NCBI GenBank assembly: GCA_036971475.1 | Contig: JBAIZL010000006.1 | Coordinates: 4,973,001 to 5,037,000 of the forward strand | Origin: Prosapia bicincta | Lineage: Eukaryota > Arthropoda > Insecta > Hemiptera > Cercopidae | Reading direction: 5' to 3' | DNA length: 64,000 bases | Notes under the pieces: model-generated | Seen by the model: only the letters and a program-made list of their open reading frames with translations | Told to the model about the DNA's origin: nothing | Database searches by the model: none | Translations under genes and position numbers: made by a program | Shown: positions 55,930 to 64,000 of the stretch, piece by piece | Position numbering within the stretch: position 1 is the stretch's first letter | Layout: every line of letters begins with the position of its first letter

Positions 55930-56744
55930 TGTAGAATATATATTGTTGTAGTTGTATTTCAAAAAAAAGAAATTTAAGTTCATAACTCTTACTTACTTTT
56001 GTGATGTATTCTTTTCAGCAAGTTTTGTGACTTGTTAAAGAACAAATTAACATGGATGAATCTGTATACTTGTTATCAAAAAGATTTCTGTAAGAGGTGG
56101 GGCAATATTAATTCTATATTTAAAAAAAAATTAATTTTAACTTATCAGAGTGAAAATTATGTAGTGCCTGGTTAGTTGTAAAGATATCACAATATATTAA
56201 CTCAAGCATCTCTTAACACGTTTATTACATTAGTATAGAGATGTATCTTGGGGTTCTGGCTTATATTTGTTTTTTAAAAAATAACTAATCTCTTACAGGT
56301 TAATTATCTACACATGTTGTAATTAAGTGCTTTAACATTGTTAATTCATGTACAGAAATTATTTTATGATTACACATTTGATTGATGATTTGAATCTAAT
56401 CATTTAAAAATTAAACTTACTTGTTAATTCTTTTAAAATGTCCAGCCTTTACATTTTATGGTCTTTTGCTATAACTTTAGTATAAATAAGCCCCAGTTTG
56501 ACAAAATATGGGTGGAAGTTCCTCATATCTTAAAAAAAGGACAATTGTCACTCATCTCAACTAATATACCTGGTAGCCACCTAAATACTACTGATGATTG
56601 TCTAGTATAGTCGTAAGTTTTTAGTTTTGTTTCATTACGTTTTAAAACAAATTACTGTAATTATTAATCTGTGCAAGTTGTTAAAATTTCAATATTAAAT
56701 ACACATTAAAAAATTAATAAAATTTTACAAGCTTTTATTTTGTT
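55546..56744. other. intergenic, with a TA run at 55883-55924
   Basis: AT-rich; a TA microsatellite of about 20 units and an ataaata run are the only features. Confidence 0.45.
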
Positions 56745-56772
56745 ATTATTTGATTCCATCTTCATCTAAACT
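56745..56772 (-). repeat. solo PLE-A extreme end
   Basis: atttgattccatcttcatct matches the PLE-A extreme terminus in minus orientation, directly before the tandem duplication. Confidence 0.4.
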
Positions 56773-57588
56773 ACTTACACTAAAAACCTTGAACAGATAT
56801 TGATATAACTCTCATCCGTAGTAACCAAGCACTGATGAAGGTGACATTGTCGTCAAAACTAGTATGTTTGTTTTAATAAACTAATGTGTAGTAAGATTTA
56901 GAGTAAACTACTTTAATTTTTACCATTGTGAATTGTACTCACTAGCTAAGCTCTAATGAACATAATATGAACATATTGATATGTTTGTTACACATGCCTA
57001 TAGTAGCACTTACTTTTTTGTTATTAAAGACAGCTGTTTCAGAAAATGTATCCCATTGTCATCTCAGACCATAACACGGTTGCTCTGAATATTGTAGGTT
57101 TACCATTTCATTAGACAGCTAGACAAAACCCAACATTCGGAAGATAAATTCCAAGATTTCTTCTACGATGTTAGTAGTATACTTACACTAAAAACCTTGA
57201 ACAGATATTGATATAACTCTCATCCGTAGTAACCAAGCACTGATGAAGGTGACATTGTCGTCAAAACTAGTATGTTTGTTTTAATAAACTAATGTGTAGT
57301 AAGATTTAGAGTAAACTACTTTAATTTTTACCATTGTGAATTGTCCTCACTAGCTAAGCTCTAATGAACATAATATGAACATATTGATATGTTTGTTACA
57401 CATGCCTATAGTAGCACTTACTTTTTTGTTATTAAAGACAGCTGTTTCAGAAAATGTATCCCATTGTCATCTCAGACCATAACACGGTTGCTCTGAATAT
57501 TGTAGGTTTACCATTTCATTAGACAGCTAGACAAAACCCAACATTCGGAAGATAAATTCCAAGATTTCTTCTACGATGTTAGTAGTAT
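56773..57588. repeat. 408-bp tandem duplication, two copies
   Basis: Copies 56773-57180 and 57181-57588 are identical except for one base (gaattgtActc versus gaattgtCctc) by manual comparison. Each contains a hammerhead-like motif with mutated GAAA (CTGATGA at 56832-56838 and 57240-57246) and a piece of the PLE-A end in minus orientation (catgcctatagtagcactta, agctgtttcagaaaatgtat). Confidence 0.95.
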
Positions 57589-58500
57589 AATATGCCTTCA
57601 ACTTATCTATTTAAAATAGAGGACATCATTTTAACTTCTGGCTTTTTAGATCTTGTAGTAAAATATATGGCCAGCAGTTTCAGTGTATTTATTCAGTCCA
57701 CAAAATCAGTATTTGTTATATCTTCCTCTAGAAAGAGTTACCATCCAACAGTTTTGTTAAATTAACAATTTTTTTATGTCCAGTCCAGTGTGCTTGCTAT
57801 TGTTAAAGAAGATAGAGTTACCTTGAATATTTGGTTCGAGTCTTCAACCTGTTCTTGCTATAATCTATCTTCTTTGCTGATCCTTCACCTTATATTTTAA
57901 ATAGTTCTAGGATCACTTCCAATCTATTTTAATTTGAAAAGGAAAAATTGTTTCAGTCTTAATGTCTAAAGGGAAGTTGGTTATATTCTGTTGGTATATT
58001 TGTAATTTTGATTTACTAAATTTTAGGAAAACTTTATACTGTAAATATATATTACTGTAGAACCTTTAACCCTGTAGCTATAACTCAAATAAAAATTCCA
58101 AGCGTTTTCTAAACTATATTATTATCACCTTGGGTAACAGTACCAAAATGTTAGACATCTTTTAAGTCTACTGCAACAGTCTACTGCTTTTAATTTCTCT
58201 CAGTTTTGCACTTCACTTCTCCAATTTCTTATTCATTTTCAGTCTCTCTATTGTCCCACCTAATATGGCCTTCTCTTAACAAATAAAGACTTTTAAGAGT
58301 TTATTTCGAGATCTGTTTATCGGACATTCTAATTAATGATCATCACATTTTGTCTTAAAAAAAAAGATATTAGCTCAGTAAACCTACAGGGGTAGGGAGT
58401 CTCTGCAGCAGATCTCATCATACTTTTTACAATCTGTTCTAAATAGTCGTCTCAACAGCTTCTATTCACATGCAGTGTTGGTAGTGTTATAAGTACTGGT
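57589..58500. other. intergenic sequence, nothing recognised
   Basis: AT-rich; no feature supported. Confidence 0.4.
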
Positions 58501-58508
58501 CGTTGTGA

Positions 58509-59193
58509 CAAGGGCAGCTCCAGGGGAGGAGCAGTAGGTTCAATTGCTTCCTCCTGAGAATTTAAGACTATTTTTTTTTTGGAAATATATTTTTCATATT
58601 TGGAACACATTTAAATTTATCCCATGTTTACTTATAAAAATGTATGTTTTATTTGACTTTCATTTTAAAGCAATTTATATTAAAACTTGCAGTTTTTGTG
58701 TTGTACGTCTTGAGGTTTTTATATAAATCAGTAAGTAGTGGTTTTTTTCCGAGTTAATACAAAAAAGTTCAATGTATATTGTTTTTACATTTATGGTTAG
58801 GTGTAGAAATTCCTCTGATAACATTGGTAGCTCCACCCAGCATAAACAATACTGACATGTTACTAGTCGCGCACTACTTTCGTACAAGCTCAGCTATACT
58901 AACAGTCTGTGTACTAAGACTCCGCTTTGCCTCGTCAGACCAAGCCGATTGATTAATGATGAAAGTTAAACAATATTTTGTATTATGTACAAAATAATAA
59001 TTTTGGTATCAGTGTAAGTTCAGGTAAAATGCATGTTTGGATGAAAAAAATAATGCCAAAGCTCCTGTGATTTTGTAAGTAAAAGAATAGCTTAAAATTT
59101 CATTTCCAGGTCTTTATTTTTGAAAGTTTTTCACCCTAAACTACCCGATGTTTTTCTGCCATTTTAAAAAAGTCTATCCCGGAGCTGCCCTTG
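58509..59193. mobile_element. non-autonomous hAT-like element (685 bp)
   Basis: Inverted ends caagggcagctcc at 58509 and ggagctgcccttg ending at 59193. Flanks cgttgtga (58501-58508) and ggttgtga (59194-59201) match at 7 of 8 positions, consistent with an aged 8-bp hAT duplication. No transposase frame. Confidence 0.75.
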
Positions 59194-59332
59194 GGTTGTG
59201 ATACTTTCATACTAGTTTACAAGTCAAAGTAACATTTATTTTCAGTTAATAATCTGTGTTGATTTCAGAATTTCAATGACACTTGTTTGTTTTATGAAAA
59301 CCTCAAGATGTACAACACAAAAACTGCAAGTT
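58684..59332. repeat. 35-bp inverted repeat crossing the hAT boundary
   Basis: aacttgcagtttttgtgttg, tacgtcttgaggtt at 58684-58718 is repeated inverted at 59297-59332 with one mismatch. One arm lies inside the hAT element and the other outside it. Confidence 0.8.
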
Positions 59333-59692
59333 CAGAATTTCATTACAAAATGCTACTAGATTCTTTGTCGGACAATTTACTATTCCAAGTATTCAGAGGA
59401 AATCATCACAGTAACAGATATTATGTTGATATCCTCTCTGAACTTACCTTGCATGGTTTAATTTATTTCCTGTATTGGTGCTATATCTAACCTGTAGTTT
59501 TGTAATTGTGTTAATTTTTATGAGAACTGTTTTAAATAATGTTCTATTAAATAATCTATGTAGCAAGTGTTGAATCCATGAAACAAGCATTTCTTTTCTT
59601 ATATTCAGTCTACATTCCTTCTAGTCAGAATTAACAGAAATCTTGTATTTTGTGAAATACACTTTGCAACCTAACTTTATAAGATATTTTAT
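59333..59692. other. intergenic sequence, nothing recognised
   Basis: A 67-codon frame at 59287-59490 overlaps the inverted repeat and is not recognised. No other feature. Confidence 0.4.
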
Positions 59693-60013
59693 ATTTGTTG
59701 ATTTCATCTTCACGTGAGCTTCCAGTTTGCACTAACACTTGTAAATATTTTACAAACTTAGTAGCACTTACTTATATTTGTTGAGGAAGACCGTTTTGGG
59801 AGATGTGTCCTACTGTCAACTTAGACCGTAACTGATCTCAAGGTTTTCGTAGGTTAGGGTGTTAGAGTGAGGGTGGGATATTATGGTGGAGGGGTGGGTG
59901 TACGTTGTGAGTATTAGGAGTTATGATGTCAAAAATTGTGTGTAAGTTATAATGTAATTGTTTGTTGAGTTGGTGTGTAGGGTGTAGTTTGAAATGTCTG
60001 TATATTTCGTATT
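59693..60013 (-). repeat. PLE-A 3' end, cut by the BEL/Pao insertion
   Basis: From the extreme end (gttgatttcatcttcacgtg) through aagaccgttttgggagatgt to the end of the ORF (gtagtttgaaatgtctgtat, atttcgtatt). The sequence stops matching where the LTR begins at 60014. Confidence 0.7.
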
Positions 60014-60840
60014 TGTTCGAGTCAGCGCTCAAAGTTTGAACGTGTTACCGCGGCCTATATTCAAACGCTCAGCTGGCCTGTACAGTGATGGTCACGTGAT
60101 GTCTGATCTGCCAATCGATGTATGGATTTGAGTATTGATTTTCTGTGGCTTCTCTGATCCCTCTCCCTTAGCTCGCATTTCCGTAAGTTAGTCGCCCGTT
60201 GTCTCTGAACCTTCGTACGGTTAACAAGCCTTAGTAAAGTACCTCGTTGCGTAAAGTTGCACCACATGTGCAAAGTGCCGTTTTTGACCGTGAAAACCTC
60301 GTACAAGTGTTAAAACTGTTCGTCTTAATGTGTGTTCGTGTGAACGCGTTATTATATACGTTATTTGCGGATTATTGACTTTAATTTACAATCGCCGTTT
60401 TGTAAGATCCTTTGTGCCGTTACGCGCCATAGTTATAAATGACTTTAGGATTTTAAATGCAGCTTATTGACTTCTCGTTTAAGTTCTAGTTGGACCTCGC
60501 CTGGCTAGGATTCCTACAAACTGGGTACCCAGGACTTCTACAGCTACGAGATCTACGACCACTTCAATTTTGCCCTTTCTTGCTTCACGAGGGTAAGTGC
60601 TGCATAAGCTTAAGTACTTATAATTCATTTATGTGTAAATTCAGTGCGAATTATTCTGTTATTAAATGTGCTTGTACGGAGCCCATTATGGCTTTCAAAC
60701 TTTCGTAATTGCGTGCTCAGCGATTGAAGTAAGGCACTTTGCCGCAGCTTATTATTGTTATTGAACATCTCTATTGTATTATTTCGGATCTTTCTCGAAC
60801 CTCGCTTTCTTCTCATTTTAGCTAAGCGCCAGTCGCTTCA
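60014..60840 (+). repeat. 5' LTR of the BEL/Pao element
   Basis: Begins TGTTCGAGTC and ends TTCA, the TG...CA form. The start is also where PLE-A similarity ends. A TATA-like stretch (ttattatatacg) lies near 60349. Length is about 827 bp. The 3' LTR is not in the window, so the borders are inferred. Confidence 0.7.
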
Positions 60841-60842
60841 TT

Positions 60843-60860
60843 TGGTCCTCCGGGCCGGAT
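60843..60860 (+). promoter_or_regulatory. putative primer binding site
   Basis: TGGTCCTCCGGGCCGGAT, two bases after the LTR end, begins with TGG as expected for pairing with a tRNA CCA end. The tRNA was not identified. Confidence 0.6.
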
Positions 60861-61133
60861 AGATTAAATTCAAATTCATTTGATTTATATGATTCATGCA
60901 ATCTTACCAAGTGTTGCGCAACCTTTGATTTCTGATTTCCTTTGTGCGAGTTACACGCGCGGGAAGTTAGTCATACGTGACGTCATAGGTATACGTCACT
61001 TGATTTTGATTTGCTTTGTGATGAGGAAATATTTTACGTTTATTAAACTATACAGTCCACTTACCGCTATTTAAAAAAAATTTGTGAAATTAATTTGTGT
61101 TGCGTTTTATTTGTGAACTTTATTAAATTATTT

Positions 61134-62576
61134 ATGATGGCAATTAATACTGAATATTACCTCGCTAAATTAAAAAATATATTAAATGATTTGGAACAAG
61201 TACAAACCCTTCTTGACGATAAAGAGATGCCGGAAGGCATCGCTCGAGAAATAAGACGCATTCAGGCCAATTTCGTGGATACTTATGAGATATTAGAACA
61301 AACGTTCGCCACCCAGGTGGCAAGTTTAGCTGAAAGTGCGTTTAATATCAAAAGACAATTTCAGGACGTGTATTTGCCCATGTTAGCAAAATACCCTAAC
61401 CTTATCAAGGCAGAGGTGACATCAACCTCGCCCGTCAAATCAGCTGTAGGTTCACCTAACCTCCCTAGTATTGCGTTGCCTATTTTTTCAGGAAACAACA
61501 GTGACTGGACGGACTTTATAACAATGTACGATTCAATGGTCCATTGCAACGACAGTCTTAGTAATATACAGAAATTCCAATATCTGAAATCTGTACTTAA
61601 AGGCGACGCTTTAGCAATTGTCACAGGCTTGATAATATCTGAACAAAATTACAGCATTGCATATCGAGCTTTGCGCAATCGGTACGCTAACCCACGCCGT
61701 TTGGCTGACCACTATTTTAAAATTATTCAAGACTTTAAACAAATTAAGAATGCTTCGCAAACTGAACTGAACCGTTTCTTGACCGCGCATTCAAACGCTG
61801 TGTGTGCGTTGAAGGTTATCCAGCTAGATGATTTGGCTGATTTCCTGCTTTTTCAGATGTCCATTAATAACTTGGACCCCCAGACTAGATTAAATTTTGA
61901 AACGAGGCTAGGCACAAATCGTATGCCTACGTACAAACTGTTGAATGATTTTATAACGGAACAGGCCAGGGCTCTAGAGTTGTTGGATCAACCGCCTGCC
62001 GCCGCTTCTACTAACGCGAGAGCTGCTCAACAACCCCGCATACTGGTGTCGTCAGTGAATGAGTCTGATTCGCAAGGGGCCCGTGATTTAAATTTTGACC
62101 GACTGGAACCTAACCTTAACACGGCACATAGTACAATTGTCCAGCCTTCGGTTTCGCCCGACAATTCTATTACACCTAAGGCTACGCAATATGTATACGA
62201 GCCTAGACGTGCTGCGTCAGGCCCTACACGGCCATTCAACGGGCCGCGCCCCGTAAATATACCTCCTGTTATGAACACTCCTAGGATGTCAGTATTCCGT
62301 CACCGATTACCACCGCTTCACATGAATCAATCCCATGTTTCTACGACACACGCAGGCATGTGTTATTATTGCAGAGAAGGACATCGCATCATTGACTGTC
62401 AATCCTTTCTCGAACTGCCTTCTGCGGCACGCCAGGTTGCCATCATGAAACTACAACGGTGCTTCAATTGTCTTGGCTCACATTTCCAAGCTAAATGTAA
62501 GTCCAGCCAACGCTGCAAGCAGTGCAACGAGGCACACCATACTTTGTTACATAACAACCCGCTGTCACAACAGTGA
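61134..62576 (+). CDS. BEL/Pao gag polyprotein region
   Basis: 480 codons. The ATG at 61134 is chosen because the in-frame ATG ATG lies just after the AT-rich leader. The middle (about residues 110-280) has the retrotransposon gag core block of the DUF1759 type: LPIFSGNNSDWTDFITMYDS and YLKSVLKGDALAIV. The C-terminus has zinc-knuckle-like clusters, CYYCREGHRIIDC (C-x2-C-x4-H-x4-C), then CFNCLGSHFQAKC and CKQCNEAHHTLLH. Gag packages the RNA into particles. The frame ends at UGA 62574-62576, with pol continuing in the same frame. Confidence 0.9.
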   Translation: MMAINTEYYLAKLKNILNDLEQVQTLLDDKEMPEGIAREIRRIQANFVDTYEILEQTFATQVASLAESAFNIKRQFQDVYLPMLAKYPNLIKAEVTSTSPVKSAVGSPNLPSIALPIFSGNNSDWTDFITMYDSMVHCNDSLSNIQKFQYLKSVLKGDALAIVTGLIISEQNYSIAYRALRNRYANPRRLADHYFKIIQDFKQIKNASQTELNRFLTAHSNAVCALKVIQLDDLADFLLFQMSINNLDPQTRLNFETRLGTNRMPTYKLLNDFITEQARALELLDQPPAAASTNARAAQQPRILVSSVNESDSQGARDLNFDRLEPNLNTAHSTIVQPSVSPDNSITPKATQYVYEPRRAASGPTRPFNGPRPVNIPPVMNTPRMSVFRHRLPPLHMNQSHVSTTHAGMCYYCREGHRIIDCQSFLELPSAARQVAIMKLQRCFNCLGSHFQAKCKSSQRCKQCNEAHHTLLHNNPLSQQ

Positions 62577-62580
62577 CTAG
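62574..62580 (+). promoter_or_regulatory. in-frame UGA CUAG, candidate stop-readthrough signal
   Basis: The gag stop is TGA followed by CTAG. UGA CUA(G) is an established context for efficient translational readthrough. The frame stays open on the far side for at least 1,420 bases with pol motifs, which supports a functional rather than random stop. Confidence 0.65.
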
Positions 62581-64000
62581 TCACACCGCGACACCCGAGG
62601 CCAGCAACTAGACGCGCAACCGATACTCAAGCTCAACCTCGTTCGCTGTCATGTAATATTCAGGAATCTCTCGCCCTGTTAGGCACCGCACAAATCGTCA
62701 TCCAAGACCATTACGGTCAACCTCGTTCCTTTAGAGCTATTATTGACCCCGGCAGTCAGATATCTGCCATTACTAAAAAAGCAAGCGTCCTGTTGAGCCT
62801 ACCTACTCGGAGTTCAAATATGTCTTTGATTGGTGTCGCCGCCAAGACCACACGTATCCACGAGTACGTTACGTTGATTTTATTCTCGAGGCATGACCCT
62901 GGTGTAATGCTAACTACTGAAGCCGCCGTGCTTAACCACATTACTGACCCGCTGCCTGCTACTAGGTTAGCCTCTCAAATAAGTGCTCAATACCAGCATC
63001 TACCTTTAGCTGACCCTCATTTCGACTCGCCTGCCGGTGTTGACATTATACTAGGGGCAGATGTTTTCACCCAAATACTCACTAATGGGCCTTGCACTAT
63101 CATTCATGGCCAGCCCTCCGCGCTTAACACTCGTTTAGGTTGGGTCATTATGGGATCCATACCGTATAGTATGCCCCATCAACCTAGAGTGTTTATTACC
63201 TCGCTACGGTCTATTGATGACAATATTCGACGGTTTTGGGAAGTCGAAGAAGTGACTGAGGCTAAATCTTTGAGCCCTGACGAACAGCTTTGTGAAAGCC
63301 TGTTTACTACAACTACTGAACGCGATGAAGTCGGGAGATATGTTGTCGCCCTCCCCTTCAAACCTGACGCTGTAGCACTTAAGTCAAACCGCAACGTTGT
63401 CCTCGCTAGTTATCATGCTTTAGAACGACGTTTAAGTCGTCAGCCGGAGGTAGCTCGGCAATATCATCAATTCATGACAGAATATATGACTCTGGGTCAT
63501 ATGTACCCCGCACTTAATACTTCTAACTATTTGATCCCGCATCATTGTGTTTTTAAGACCACCAGTTCTACTACTAAGTTACGAGTAGTATTCAACGCAT
63601 CCTCGCCTGATTGTAACGCGAATTCTTTAAACCAGCAATTGCTTTCCGGTCCTAAACTTCAGAAGGACCTGTCTAACGTCATCATTTCCTTTCGCCTGTA
63701 TGTTCACGCCGTTCGTGCTGATCTTAAAATGATGTACCGACAAATTGCCGTGCGCCCAGCTGATCGCTGTCACCAGCACATACTATACCGACCGACGCCT
63801 CAATCTCCGCTTGTGGAATACGAGTTAGCTACTGTCACGTACGGACTAACCCCGTCTGCGTATTTAGCGTTGCGGACGCTTGAACAACTCGTAAAGGACG
63901 AAGGTAGCCGATACCCTGCCGCGTCGCAAGCAATACTTCAGCAGACTTATGTTGATGATGTTGTCACTGGCGCCGATACACCCGAAGATGCCAAGGAATT
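62577..64000 (+). CDS. BEL/Pao pol region (protease, RT start), partial
   Basis: Open in the gag frame from the codon after UGA to the window end, with no ATG needed. Near 62740 an aspartic-protease motif IIDPGSQISAI is visible (A17-like; D-P-G-S instead of the usual D-S/T-G-S). The block GVDIILGADVF follows at about 63038. Then FWEVEE at about 63235, a typical pre-RT block of Pao elements. The RT fingers have LRVVFNASS at 63580-63606, and the palm has ADLKMMYRQI (first Asp) and YVDD at 63948-63959. No frameshift was seen. The RNase H and integrase parts are beyond the window. Confidence 0.9.

Larger units (their letters stand above)
60014..64000 (+). mobile_element. BEL/Pao LTR retrotransposon, incomplete at the window edge
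   Basis: 5' LTR, primer binding site, gag and the first part of pol are present in order. Only one in-frame stop (UGA at the gag end) interrupts the coding region from 61134 to 64000. Base composition is clearly less AT-rich than the surrounding DNA. Integrase and the 3' LTR would lie beyond position 64000. It is inserted into a PLE-A 3' end. Confidence 0.93.

Noticed and set aside
59287..59490. 67-codon plus-strand frame as a small gene
   Set aside because: It overlaps an inverted-repeat arm and has no recognisable features.
60061..60306. 81-codon minus-strand frame with Arg-rich composition
   Set aside because: It lies within the BEL/Pao LTR, antisense to the element, without other support.

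Overview
This is an AT-rich animal nuclear sequence, most likely from an arthropod and probably an insect. The evidence is two spliced housekeeping genes with insect-like proteins, mariner, hAT, Tigger and BEL/Pao elements, TTAGG-like motifs, and very many remnants of Penelope-like retroelements (PLEs). I cannot name the species. No bacterial, CRISPR, rRNA or tRNA features were seen.

Host genes. (1) Arl1, an ARF-like small GTPase, lies on the + strand (14493-24491, 4 coding exons, 180 aa, complete). (2) A regucalcin/SMP-30 family gene lies on the - strand (39612-28482, 5 coding exons, 310 aa, complete). The two genes converge, with about 4 kb between their stop codons. I derived all splice sites by hand. 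Every junction keeps frame and uses GT/AG.

Everything else that can be recognised is mobile DNA, much of it nested. 0-14 kb: PLE fragments, a mariner whose transposase frame is split by a small hAT element, an old LINE 3' end, a Tigger deletion derivative, and two long-TIR elements. Arl1 introns: a PLE copy carrying a CA microsatellite, a 175-bp inverted repeat, a mariner with one premature stop, and a LINE endonuclease-like fossil. Regucalcin introns: a pogo/Tigger fossil, a decayed mariner containing a PLE end, another transposase fossil, and PLE palindromes. 41-60 kb: palindromes, PLE copies, a Jockey-like LINE inserted in a Tigger fragment with a clear target-site duplication, a 408-bp tandem duplication, and a hAT element. 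60 kb to the end: a young-looking BEL/Pao LTR retrotransposon cut off by the window edge.

Three observations stand out. First, several PLE-type ends carry a hammerhead-ribozyme-like motif (CTGANGA core, helix II, GAAA, short helix III, closing helix I). Its helix I sequence changes between loci on both strands at once, and every copy has one unexpected extra base after the core. Second, the PLE ends occur again and again as head-to-head inverted pairs, from short hairpins to a perfect 177-bp palindrome, which suggests a snap-back step during insertion. Third, the BEL/Pao gag and pol frames are separated by one in-frame UGA followed by CUAG, the known strong stop-readthrough context.
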